A stretch of 36,755 bases of DNA from JBHIFB01 sp046760905. GTDB taxonomy: Bacteria; Gemmatimonadota; CAZMKB01. The stretch is taken from the NCBI GenBank assembly GCA_046760905.1, contig JBHIFB010000013.1:1-36755 (forward strand). The letters are read 5' to 3'. The number at the start of each line of letters is the position of its first letter. Position 1 is the stretch's first letter. Positions 1-7,283 of this stretch are shown in pieces. Position numbers and translations under genes: made by a program. Below the pieces are notes generated by a model. It was not told where the DNA came from. It saw only the letters and a list, made by a program, of their open reading frames with translations, and searched no databases.

Positions 1-2
1 AT

Positions 3-92
3 GACACGAAGGAGGGAAGACAGAAGAACAGGAGAGTCGAGGTGAAGGTCCTGAATCCGGAGAGCCTGAAGAGAGCCCTCCCGCAGAAATAG
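3..92 (+). CDS. C-terminal end of a probable OmpA-family protein (partial)
   Basis: The window opens inside a reading frame that runs to a TAG at 90-92. The 29 visible residues contain GRQKNRRVEVKVL, which resembles the last strand of OmpA-like peptidoglycan-binding domains (consensus ...NRRVEI...), followed by a short basic tail. A strong rho-independent terminator lies 12 bases past the stop, which supports a real gene end. If correct, the protein would anchor the outer membrane non-covalently to peptidoglycan. Only the tail is visible, so the family call is tentative; the alternative is any gene ending in a basic tail. Confidence 0.45.
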   Translation, partial: DTKEGRQKNRRVEVKVLNPESLKRALPQK

Positions 93-104
93 TCAATTAG
101 CACG

Positions 105-145
105 GAGGGGGCTTCAGGGCTTTCGCCCAAGCCCCCTCTTTTTAT
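105..145 (+). terminator. Rho-independent terminator
   Basis: Perfect 10-bp stem GAGGGGGCTT (105-114) and AAGCCCCCTC (129-138), with a smaller GGGC/GCCC helix in the loop, followed directly by a run of T. It ends the gene whose tail is at 3-92. The minus-strand gene at 156-617 also runs toward it, but there is no T-run on that side. Confidence 0.9.
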
Positions 146-155
146 ATATCCCGGA

Positions 156-617
156 TCAGAGTTTCTCTCCTTTCCGATTTTTGACCGGTTTGCACGGGTT
201 GCCGACTGCTATTGTGTCCGAAGGAATGTCATCCACGACCACACTCCCTGCACCAATAATCACGCGGTCTCCTATGGTTACTCCCGGGAGGATGCAGACT
301 CCCATACCGATCCAGCAGTCCTCACCGATCGCTACGGGTTTCTTTACCCAGCTTGTCTGGCTGACTTTTTTCTCGTCGAATTCGTGATTTGCAGTGTGGA
401 CCATGCTGTAGGGGCCGAGTCCACTGTTGTTTCCTATCTTGAGGCCTCCATAACCGTTCACGTAAACCCCGTGGTTGAATCTCACATTGTCACCGAGCTC
501 GATGTATTCCGAGTTCAACCAGATAATGTGATTCACGTAATAGCAGCCCTTTCCTACTTTTTTCGCATCTCCTGGCCTGAAGTAAACTATTGCCTTTGTC
601 TCATCGGTGATCTTCAA
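156..617 (-). CDS. Hexapeptide-repeat acetyltransferase (maltose/CapG-like)
   Basis: A 153-residue left-handed beta-helix acyltransferase. It has repeated [LIV]-G-x-x hexapeptides (IGNNSGLG, IGEDCWIGMG, IGDRVIIGAGSVV) and the VHTANHEF motif. In this family (maltose acetyltransferase, NodL, CapG) a histidine of that motif (H74 or H78) is catalytic. It also ends with the family's AVGNPCKPVK closing turn. It probably moves an acetyl group from acetyl-CoA to a sugar hydroxyl in the cytoplasm. The start is TTG at 615-617, set by AGGAGGTAA six bases upstream. That binding site overlaps the stop codon of the glycosyltransferase gene just before it (gap of two bases), so the two are translationally coupled and probably modify the same glycan. 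The exact acceptor cannot be read. Confidence 0.85.
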   Translation of the reverse strand: MKITDETKAIVYFRPGDAKKVGKGCYYVNHIIWLNSEYIELGDNVRFNHGVYVNGYGGLKIGNNSGLGPYSMVHTANHEFDEKKVSQTSWVKKPVAIGEDCWIGMGVCILPGVTIGDRVIIGAGSVVVDDIPSDTIAVGNPCKPVKNRKGEKL

Positions 618-619
618 CG

Positions 620-1762
620 TTACCTCCTAGGTTCTTCAGTAACGCAACTTTCTCTCTCCAGCAGTATTCCAATGATCTCCTGGTAGAAGGAGTATACCCT
701 GTCTATTGAATTTTCGACAGTGAAGTCGAATCTTTTCTCCTTGACAAACCTTTTCATCTGTTTGACGGCTTTTGACTTCAGCCTCGCGGAAAGCTCTGAT
801 AGATCCTCTATGATGATCCCGACATCGTTTTCCTCAATGAACCGTTTCTGTGCTCTGTGCGGGAAGGATATCACCGGGAGACCTGCAGCGATATATTCGA
901 TTGTCTTGTTCGGGAGAACGGTATCGGCATGCAGTCTATTCTTAGTCGTGTTGAATCCTGACCAGCCATAGTCATAACGTGTTAGCTCACCCATCAGCTG
1001 ATCAGGTTTCAAGCTCCCGTGGTAGTGAATGAGCCCGGAGGATCTTGCGAGTTCTCTATACAGTTCGTTTTCCTGTGACGGGTAGATATGGATGTTGATC
1101 CCTTGCTCGGTGATAACACGAAAAGTGTCAAACAGGTCGTAGTGCCCCCCGCTTCTTTTCTGGTCCAGGTGCCCCTCATACACGATGTGCATCTGGCCAT
1201 CGTTTTGTGACAATTTATCACTCAATGTAGCTGGTACCATCTCTCCTATCACAAGGTTTGGGAATATGAGGTTAAGTCTGGAGTTGGGGCTGTATTTTTT
1301 CTGTGCTATTTCCAGGATGGCCGGTGATACCGTGATGATACCGTCACTGTTTTCGATAGCAATTTTCTCCTCTCTGCAAATCTCTCCGTGATCTATCTCT
1401 CTCCTTTCGAGGCCATCCTCATATATGGTGCTACGCAGCGAGAGAAGGTCATGGATGTCGTGAACTATGGGGAATTCTTTGCCCAGGTAGTGTATGCAGG
1501 CGACAGTCAATGTGTCGGGTCCATTGTGACAGTGCAACAGGTCTGGCTTGAGTTCGTTCGCAATGGATTTTATCGAGGAGGCAGTGTCTTTGCCTATCCT
1601 GAACCAGCCATCGAAGAGTTCATCCCCGTGGCCGTAGAACTCACTCAGTGTCTTTCCGGTGTATGCGAAATAAAGCTCGATCTCGCTGCTGTAACTCTTG
1701 AAGCCTTTTGCATACTTGAGTGTTCTTATGCAGGGCTGCTCCTGTAAGTACAGAATTCTCAC
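620..1762 (-). CDS. Glycosyltransferase family 4-like protein
   Basis: A 380-residue GT-B glycosyltransferase. The N-terminal Rossmann half includes LLHCHNGPDT (residues 75-84) and a VHDIHD segment (about 100-105). The C-terminal half carries the donor-binding element NKTIEYIAAGLPVI (about 285-298), whose glutamate (E289) matches the E-x7-E type signature of GT4 enzymes. It should transfer a sugar from a nucleotide donor to a glycan or lipid acceptor on the cytoplasmic side of the membrane. The start is GTG at 1760-1762 with AAGGA about 9 bases upstream; the nearby out-of-frame ATG runs straight into a stop. It is the first gene of a two-gene unit with the acetyltransferase. Donor and acceptor are unknown. 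Confidence 0.85.
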   Translation of the reverse strand: MRILYLQEQPCIRTLKYAKGFKSYSSEIELYFAYTGKTLSEFYGHGDELFDGWFRIGKDTASSIKSIANELKPDLLHCHNGPDTLTVACIHYLGKEFPIVHDIHDLLSLRSTIYEDGLERREIDHGEICREEKIAIENSDGIITVSPAILEIAQKKYSPNSRLNLIFPNLVIGEMVPATLSDKLSQNDGQMHIVYEGHLDQKRSGGHYDLFDTFRVITEQGINIHIYPSQENELYRELARSSGLIHYHGSLKPDQLMGELTRYDYGWSGFNTTKNRLHADTVLPNKTIEYIAAGLPVISFPHRAQKRFIEENDVGIIIEDLSELSARLKSKAVKQMKRFVKEKRFDFTVENSIDRVYSFYQEIIGILLERESCVTEEPRR

Positions 1763-1882
1763 ATATTAATCCTTTCCTGCACGATAGGCGGTACCTCCTT
1801 CATGCGACTGCGGCACGGTTTCACGATGGAGTTTAAAAACATACGTTTAAATCGCCTTCAGTGACAATCTCAGTGGGAATCA

Positions 1883-1966
1883 TGCCGGCGGAGGGAGTCG
1901 AACCCTCACAGAGCAAGCTCCGCGGGATTTTGAGTCCCGTGCGTCTACCAGTTCCGCCACACCGGC
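1883..1966 (-). tRNA. tRNA-Leu (anticodon CAA)
   Basis: On the minus strand the sequence folds as a class II tRNA. The acceptor stem is GCCGGTG pairing with CGCCGGC, the anticodon loop is CTCAAAA (anticodon CAA), there is a long variable arm (CGGAGCTTGCTCTG), and the T-loop contains GGTTCGACTCC. The discriminator is A. CCA is not encoded (TG follows), so it must be added by nucleotidyltransferase, unlike the tRNA-Ala at 30010. Confidence 0.95.
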
Positions 1967-2209
1967 ACTGTATTCGATTTCAAAGAGTTGACTACCCCAG
2001 GTGAAACCTGAGATCACTGAGTTCGGTTCTTCCTGCCGGGTTCTCGAAAAAAATCAGAATTCTTCCTGAGTTTTGTCTCTTTGTACGGAGAAGATGTACT
2101 CGCCCGAGGAGTTAACCTTAATGGTCCGTGGGACTTCTGTCAAGGCTCTATTTTGCTGGCACCTTTTTTGCCACTTGTAATGACGGCTACCTTCAACCGA
2201 GGAGGATTC

Positions 2210-2449
2210 ATGAAGAACCGAAGACAAAAAGGGAATGGGATCATGATCCATGACACTAAAAGGATGCTCGAGTTCTACTCCATCATCTCGAAAATATCCT
2301 GCCGCTGTGGTGGAAGGGCAACTATCGGATACAACGGGAAGGGGAGGATATCCCAGGTCTATCCTGTTTGCACCCTCTGCGGTGAGGAGATCGAAGTCCG
2401 TGATGCCCACAGGAAGAGAATCGAGGAGCTTCTGGGAGACGGCGGGTAG
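2210..2449 (+). CDS. Small zinc-ribbon-like protein, unknown function
   Basis: A 79-residue, basic protein with paired cysteines CRCGG (C31, C33) and CTLCG (C54, C57), a likely four-cysteine zinc site, and a charged helical C-terminus. GAGGAGG at 2199-2205 just ahead of ATG 2210 decides the start. The frame stays open for 43 more codons upstream, but that part lacks a binding site and reads like non-coding sequence. The family is not recognised; such ribbons are common in small nucleic-acid or protein-binding proteins. No operon partner: a sigma-70 promoter and a long leader separate it from the next gene. Confidence 0.6.
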   Translation: MKNRRQKGNGIMIHDTKRMLEFYSIISKISCRCGGRATIGYNGKGRISQVYPVCTLCGEEIEVRDAHRKRIEELLGDGG

Positions 2450-2481
2450 ATCACGTTTTTCAATTGAAAACGTAGTAAATA

Positions 2482-2510
2482 TTGACAAAATTCCCATAAT
2501 TGCTTATATT
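2482..2510 (+). promoter_or_regulatory. Sigma-70 promoter of the lipoprotein gene
   Basis: TTGACA (2482-2487), 17-base spacer, TATATT (2505-2510): 11 of 12 consensus positions. Transcription should begin near 2517, giving a leader of about 310 bases before the ATG at 2828. Confidence 0.75.
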
Positions 2511-2516
2511 TATGTT

Positions 2517-2827
2517 ACATAATCACACAGTATTCGAGAGAGACACTTCTTTGGACATTCCTCACCTCATGCCTGCGTAATCGATCGAAACCCACCATAT
2601 ACTGTACTCTAAAAAGCGTGATCATTCTTTATATACAAGATATCCAAACTGCTTGGCTTGCTTAATAACGCTCGTGGTGGGCGAAAGGAGGTGAATGCGG
2701 AGTTATGTAGGCTCTGGCCAATGTGAGGCACTCTCACCGGAAGGTACCTGAAAGGAGGTGGAAGGGAGTCCGAACACTTAGTCAAAGAGATTCTGTTGCT
2801 CCTTAAACTCAAGAGGAGGGTAAAGTA
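2517..2827 (+). promoter_or_regulatory. Long 5' leader with two extended Shine-Dalgarno sites and short upstream ORFs
   Basis: No ordinary gene is visible here. GAAAGGAGGTGA (2683-2694) is a 12-base complement of the usual 16S rRNA 3' end and sits before a short ORF at 2695-2751 (MRSYVGSGQCEALSPEGT). GAAAGGAGGTG recurs at 2750-2760, right at that ORF's stop, and precedes a second mini-ORF (GTG 2758 to TAG 2779-2781). A third frame is open from 2727 and ends HLVKEILLLLKLKRRVK, with its TAA (2826-2828) overlapping the ATG of the lipoprotein gene. A small hairpin GTGAG/CTCAC lies at about 2722-2736. The true binding site is AGAGGAGGG before ATG 2828. A leader with similar parts precedes the gene at 28583. 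Confidence 0.5.
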
Positions 2828-3358
2828 ATGAGCGATGGACGCCTTCCCAAAGTATTCCCATTTGTAATTACGCTGTGCATTATAGCACTTCTTTTTCCCA
2901 CATCATGTGGCAAAGCCCCACCCATGGCACCGCAAGCGTTTTCTCCGCAAAGCCAGATCGATATAGTGGGACTGAATCTCCCAGAGGGATTGTCACTCCA
3001 GAGTGGTCTGAGTGTGACAAAGCTCATCAAGTCGAAGGGTGGCAAGGTTGAGATACCGGGTTTCCTCAAGCTGGATTTCCCCAAAAACGCACTCAGCCAG
3101 GAAACCTACATCACAATCACCATCCCGGAAACAGATGAGTTCATCTGGGAACTTGAGCCAGATGGGACCGTCTTCAATAAGGAGATAAAGCTCACGGTTT
3201 ATCTGGAATATGCGGAAGATGTCGATTCAGAGGATATCGACATCTTCTGGGACGATGACGGTTCATGGATCGGCTTAAACGCCACTTACGATAAGAAGCA
3301 TGATGCCTACAAGATTAACCTGGGGCACTTCTCACGCTATGCTCTTGCAACTGAATAG
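2828..3358 (+). CDS. Secreted lipoprotein with a ZU5-like domain
   Basis: A 176-residue exported protein. A hydrophobic N-terminus (residues 9-25) ends in FPTSC, a plausible though imperfect lipobox with the cysteine near residue 27 (proline rather than leucine at -3). The mature part contains GGKVEIPGFLKLDFPKNAL, which resembles the ZU5 fold in bacterial surface proteins (GG.V......L.iP.gAL...t.I.i). It ends NLGHFSRYAL, a phrase often seen at the end of such domains. A surface-anchored binding role is likely; the ligand is unknown. The start is set by AGAGGAGGG and a TAATG overlap with an upstream frame. It has its own promoter at 2482-2510. Confidence 0.65.
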   Translation: MSDGRLPKVFPFVITLCIIALLFPTSCGKAPPMAPQAFSPQSQIDIVGLNLPEGLSLQSGLSVTKLIKSKGGKVEIPGFLKLDFPKNALSQETYITITIPETDEFIWELEPDGTVFNKEIKLTVYLEYAEDVDSEDIDIFWDDDGSWIGLNATYDKKHDAYKINLGHFSRYALATE

Positions 3359-3409
3359 TTACAGAAGCTCGCTGGAGCAGCAAAGCACCTGCGGAGGGAG
3401 GATTTAAAA

Positions 3410-3499
3410 ATGAAAGTCACATTTTTCAAACACCAGTATGTGACTGACCGATATGTTCCTCCTGCCGCTACGTTACAAATTCAATTGAAAGGGCTTTAA
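3410..3499 (+). CDS. Possible 29-residue leader peptide upstream of the TPR gene
   Basis: ATG 3410 follows a strong GGAGGGAGG (3393-3401) by eight bases, and the ORF runs to TAA at 3497-3499. The next gene starts one base later at 3501, and its only ribosome-binding candidate (AAAGGG, 3488-3493) lies inside this ORF, so translation of the downstream gene should depend on it. The peptide begins MKVTFFKHQY and has no recognisable domain. It could be a coupling leader peptide or a chance ORF under a good ribosome binding site. Confidence 0.4.
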   Translation: MKVTFFKHQYVTDRYVPPAATLQIQLKGL

Positions 3500-3500
3500 G

Positions 3501-4538
3501 ATGGCGAAGATGAAACGAAAATCAAGGGCTGATGGTGAGTCAGTCGATCTGCTCCAGAAAGCTGAGCAGACGAGTCTGGCCGGGAATGTGGATGAAGCCA
3601 TCTTGCTGTACAGGAAAGCTTTGGATTTTGCAGGCAAGCAGGACCATGCAGTGAAAGCGAAGGCGATGAGAAGTCTCGGGAACCTATGGTGGAGGAAAGG
3701 CAAGCCCCGGAAAGCATTGGATTACTTCAACAGGAGCCTTGCGATCTCGAAGTCGGCGAGGGATCTCTCCGGAGTTGCGCAGGCTTATAATTGTATAGGC
3801 ACGGTCTATTTCGATTCCGGAAAATGGCCTACGGTGGAAAGATATTTCACACGTGCATTGAATGCAGCCGAGAGATCCGGTGACCTGAAATTGACTGCGC
3901 ACCTTTACAACAATCTTGGTGCAATGTGGAACATCCGGGGTTACGGGGACAGGGCCATATCCTTCTACAGAAAGGCGGAGCAAATCTACAGGAAGCTAAA
4001 AGACAAAAGAGGCCTCGCCAGGATCCATAACAATCTCGGATTAACCTACCGGGATAGGAGTGACTGGAAGGAGGCAGCCAAGCACTACCAAGAGTGTGCC
4101 AGGCTCTCAAAAGAATGCGCCGACCGCTCGCTGTGGGCAAATTGCACCCTGAACTACGTACAGGTGCTCATTGAACTATCGAATTATGCGAAGGCAAGAG
4201 AAAGATGCGATGAGGCTTTTGAGGTACTTATCCGCATGGGTGAGGTTGCGGGCATCGCCGAGGCGATGATGCTCAACGGGATGATTTACACCCGCAAGGG
4301 AAAGCTTGCCATTGCCGAGAAGCAATTTGCAGAGAGCGTTATGATCAATGAGAATCAGGGGAACCTGCTTGGGAAAGCAGAGTGCTACAAAGAGATGGCG
4401 TTAATGTACAAAATCTGGGGAAACAGGAGTAGAACCCTCGAATACCTTGATAAGGCTTACAGGGTATTCAAAACATTGAAAGCGAAGAAGTACCTTCGAG
4501 AGATAGAGAATCAAGTGGCCGCATTGGGTGCGGTATAG
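3501..4538 (+). CDS. TPR-repeat protein (paralogue of the HD-GYP protein downstream)
   Basis: A 345-residue soluble protein built almost wholly of tetratricopeptide repeats, about seven or eight helical pairs with the usual small/large pattern (for example AYNCIGTVYFDSGKWPTVER and NNLGLTYRDRSDWKEAAKHY). There is no signal peptide. TPR arrays act as protein-binding scaffolds. It aligns along its whole length with residues about 40-365 of the protein encoded at 4765-6561, including identical stretches such as NNLGLTYRD and GMIYTR. It stops just where that protein enters its HD-GYP domain, so the pair look like a tandem duplication with the output domain present in only one copy. It may compete for, or share, the same partner. 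Confidence 0.8.
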   Translation: MAKMKRKSRADGESVDLLQKAEQTSLAGNVDEAILLYRKALDFAGKQDHAVKAKAMRSLGNLWWRKGKPRKALDYFNRSLAISKSARDLSGVAQAYNCIGTVYFDSGKWPTVERYFTRALNAAERSGDLKLTAHLYNNLGAMWNIRGYGDRAISFYRKAEQIYRKLKDKRGLARIHNNLGLTYRDRSDWKEAAKHYQECARLSKECADRSLWANCTLNYVQVLIELSNYAKARERCDEAFEVLIRMGEVAGIAEAMMLNGMIYTRKGKLAIAEKQFAESVMINENQGNLLGKAECYKEMALMYKIWGNRSRTLEYLDKAYRVFKTLKAKKYLREIENQVAALGAV

Positions 4539-4621
4539 GGTGAGTCAATCACATTGGGTCCTATGAGTCAATTTAGGTGAATGTGCCATTTTTGCATAAA
4601 AGGTGTTTAATTTTCAAAGCC

Positions 4622-4725
4622 GCCGGGTTCCAATCCGAGGACGATCTATGCGCTCTCAGTCGCCAAGGAAACAGGACCAGAAGGATTGGAACCTGGCCAG
4701 AGGAGGCCGGATCATGAGGTATTAA
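4622..4725 (+). promoter_or_regulatory. Inverted repeat and three-codon mini-ORF ahead of the HD-GYP gene
   Basis: GGTTCCAATCC (4626-4636) and GGATTGGAACC (4683-4693) form an 11-bp perfect stem, extendable by a G-U pair and three more pairs, around a 46-base loop. Directly after it, AGAGGAGG (4699-4706) is ideally spaced for ATG 4714, but that ORF is only M-R-Y-stop. The real gene starts 40 bases later behind a much weaker GGGGGA. This layout would suit translational control of the downstream gene. Confidence 0.45.
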
Positions 4726-4764
4726 CATCAGCTCTGATTTTTTGTAACCGGGGGACCTTTCGAT

Positions 4765-6561
4765 ATGACGCAATACGTGAATAAGCAGAGAACAAATAAC
4801 TGTAAGTTACCTTCCAGGGTAGAATCTGGAAAAGATAGAGTGACTGCAGACAAGCCTGCAGATCGAATTCTAAACAATATGTTACATAAAGCCCAGGAAA
4901 TGAACCTTGCGGGGGATCTGGACGGCGCTATCCTCCTGTACAGAAAAGCGATCCGGATATCGGGTCGAAATGGATTTCACACCCGTAAGGCTCAGGCTAT
5001 GAGAAAGCTTGGCACTATCTTGAGGAGAAAGGGAGAAACCGGCAGGGCGATAAGTTACTACAAAAGAAGCATCCCGGTTTCACAGTCTGCGGGAGACATT
5101 TCCGGTTGTGCGAAGGCATACAACGGTCTCGGTGTTCTTTATTTCAATTCGGGGAACTGGAAGCTGGTAAAGAAATATTTTAATCTCGCCATGGAAAAAG
5201 CTGAGGAAACCGAGGATCTCAGCTTGATGGCAAATATTTATAACAACCTCGGCGCAATGTCGAACATCCTGGGTGATTGGGAAACGGCCATTTCATATTA
5301 CGAGAAATCCCTGGATTATTATCGCAATATAGAAGATATGGGGGGACTGGCGAAGAATTACAACAACCTCGGTCTCACATACAGGGATATGGGCAAGTGG
5401 TCTAAGGCCGCGTATTACTATGAACGTTGTGTTAAGATCGCAGGGGAAATCGGTGATGTAGCTCTCGGGTCTAACTGTCTATTGAACCTGGCTCACGTGC
5501 TGATAGAGCTTTCGCGCCTGGGTGAGGCGAGAGAGAAGTGCGATATAGCATATGAGAGCCTATCCGATATTGGGGAAGTGGGTGGAATTGCTGAAGCCTT
5601 GATGATTTACGGTATGATATACACCAGGATGAGGAAATGGGCACTCGCAGAAAAGCATTTCCAGGAGAGCGTTATGATCAACAAGAATCACGACAACCTC
5701 CTTGGAATGGCAGAGTGTTACCGCGAGATGGCGCTTCTCTATCAGGGCTGGGGGAAGAACAAAAAGGCGCTTGAGTATCTCGGTAAGTCATTTCATGAAT
5801 TCAGAGAGCTCAAGGCGATAAGGTATCTCCAGGAAATTGGCAGAAAGACAGCAGAACTCGAGGAGATGACTTTCAAGCTCACCAGGGATATGGGGGCGGC
5901 GGTTGAATCGAAGGACACCTATACTTTCGGACATTCTCAACGAGTCGCCCACTACGCAGTCGAGATTGCCAAGAAGATGCACCTGAAGGATGACGTGATT
6001 AAGGGTATCATGGTAGCTGCTTATCTTCACGATCTGGGCAAGGTGAGGGTGAAGAAGAAGATCCTGCAGAAATCGAGAAAGCTGACGGTAAAGGAATTCT
6101 TCATAATTCAAATGCATCCGAATTGGGGAGTGGAGCTTTTGAAAGATGTCGAATTTCCGTGGGATGTGAAGCCGCTGATACGGCATCATCAGGAGAAATG
6201 GGACGGCTCGGGTTATCCTGATGGGCTGCAGGGTGAGGCAATACCAATAGGAGCCAGAATAATCGCAGTCGCAGACATGTTTGACGCCCTGACCACAGAC
6301 AGGCCATACAGAAAGGCTCTTCCCCTCAGGCAGGCCGTTAAGATTCTCAAGAAAGAATCAGGAGTGAGTCTCGATTCAGATATCACCAATAAATTTCTCC
6401 GAATCGTAAGGTTGCGGTTTCCAGCAGATTTCAAAAGGAGCATGAGCTCCATACCGGTACCTGCATTCCTGAAGTTGTGGGAAGGTGAAAGCGAAGGTAA
6501 GGAGAAACCATCCGGTTTCTTGAGAAGAAGAGCGGATCTGTCGAGTCTAGTACGCACTTAA
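4765..6561 (+). CDS. TPR repeats fused to an HD-GYP domain (probable cyclic-di-GMP phosphodiesterase)
   Basis: 598 residues. TPR repeats fill about residues 40-345, a short helical linker follows, and an HD-GYP domain fills about 370-550. The metal and signature residues are all visible: H390 (GHSQRV), the HD pair 422-423 (YLHDLGK), H451, HHQEKWDGSGYP (474-485, with the GYP triplet) and the IPIGARIIAVADMFDALT loop. HD-GYP enzymes hydrolyse cyclic di-GMP or related dinucleotides, and intact motifs predict activity. There are no membrane segments, so it is a cytoplasmic enzyme whose TPR half probably senses a protein partner. The start is ATG 4765 with GGGGGA nine bases upstream. It is paralogous to the TPR gene just upstream. 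Confidence 0.9.
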   Translation: MTQYVNKQRTNNCKLPSRVESGKDRVTADKPADRILNNMLHKAQEMNLAGDLDGAILLYRKAIRISGRNGFHTRKAQAMRKLGTILRRKGETGRAISYYKRSIPVSQSAGDISGCAKAYNGLGVLYFNSGNWKLVKKYFNLAMEKAEETEDLSLMANIYNNLGAMSNILGDWETAISYYEKSLDYYRNIEDMGGLAKNYNNLGLTYRDMGKWSKAAYYYERCVKIAGEIGDVALGSNCLLNLAHVLIELSRLGEAREKCDIAYESLSDIGEVGGIAEALMIYGMIYTRMRKWALAEKHFQESVMINKNHDNLLGMAECYREMALLYQGWGKNKKALEYLGKSFHEFRELKAIRYLQEIGRKTAELEEMTFKLTRDMGAAVESKDTYTFGHSQRVAHYAVEIAKKMHLKDDVIKGIMVAAYLHDLGKVRVKKKILQKSRKLTVKEFFIIQMHPNWGVELLKDVEFPWDVKPLIRHHQEKWDGSGYPDGLQGEAIPIGARIIAVADMFDALTTDRPYRKALPLRQAVKILKKESGVSLDSDITNKFLRIVRLRFPADFKRSMSSIPVPAFLKLWEGESEGKEKPSGFLRRRADLSSLVRT

Positions 6562-6728
6562 GAAATTTGCCAGTAAAAGATTGCTCGCCTTCCTCTTTCT
6601 GAATCGAGATTTCCAGCCCTCCATACATGGAATCAATAATTTTCTGCTACCATCAGCTCTTCCATCCTGTTACATTATTATCTGAGTTCAATAGTTAGAT
6701 ACATTAGTAACCACCCACGGAGGTAACC

Positions 6729-7148
6729 ATGCCTGACACCCTTCGTATCGGATTGGTAATCGCTCTGTTTTCTACCGTGTTCGTCTTATGTCATTCTGCG
6801 GGAGGTAAGTCCCTGGCGGATGTGCAGTATGTAAAGGTTGTGAAAAAGGGCGATGTGTGGGATTTTCATGTGACTGTAAAGCACGATGACACCGGTTGGG
6901 ATCACTATGCAGACTGGTGGAGGATCACAACAGAGGAGGGTGAGGAGATCGCCAGGAGGGTGCTGAGGCATCCTCACATCGATGAGCAACCTTTCACTCG
7001 CTCTCTCTATGGAGTATCGATCCCAGAAGGAGTAGGAATTATAATGATCGAGGCGCACGACAAGGTTCACGGTTACGGAGGAAGGACCGTGGTCGTGGAC
7101 CTTGCAAAGGAGAAAGGCCCTGATTACGAGATAGCTATAAAGGATTAG
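6729..7148 (+). CDS. Small secreted protein of a conserved family of unknown function
   Basis: 139 residues: a hydrophobic signal segment (about 6-24), then a compact domain. It has three motifs that I recognise as conserved in an uncharacterised exported family: DTGWDHYADWW, HPHIDEQPFTRSL and AHDKVHGYGG. The several histidines and acidic residues could bind metal or form a hydrolytic site, but no activity is known to me. GGAGGTAA six bases before the ATG supports the start. It stands alone between the HD-GYP gene and the BNR gene. Confidence 0.7.
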   Translation: MPDTLRIGLVIALFSTVFVLCHSAGGKSLADVQYVKVVKKGDVWDFHVTVKHDDTGWDHYADWWRITTEEGEEIARRVLRHPHIDEQPFTRSLYGVSIPEGVGIIMIEAHDKVHGYGGRTVVVDLAKEKGPDYEIAIKD

Positions 7149-7218
7149 AAGGAGAATGAAAAAAGGGTAGTAGCCACCTCGTATCTGTAAAAATATGGCT
7201 GCCACCGCTCTTATATGC

Positions 7219-7248
7219 TTGACTCAGGCTTCCTTCCCGTGATATAAT
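7219..7248 (+). promoter_or_regulatory. Sigma-70 promoter of the BNR gene
   Basis: TTGACT (7219-7224), 18-base spacer, TATAAT (7243-7248). Predicted transcription start near 7255, about 30 bases before the ATG at 7284. Confidence 0.7.
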
Positions 7249-7283
7249 GCCTCATATGAATCGAACATCGTCAGATCGGAGGA

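Noticed and set aside
1834..1855. Two TTTAAA palindromes (GTTTAAAAACATACGTTTAAAT) near tRNA-Leu, considered as an attachment site or operator
   Set aside because: Short AT-rich repeats of this kind occur by chance; no integrase gene or duplicated tRNA end was seen.
2081..2209. Upstream extension of the zinc-ribbon ORF
   Set aside because: Open by chance; no binding site before the first ATG, whereas ATG 2210 has a strong one.
2054..2497. Minus-strand ORF of 147 codons opposite the zinc-ribbon gene
   Set aside because: No binding site and no domain. The plus-strand frame has GAGGAGG and paired cysteines, so this is a shadow.
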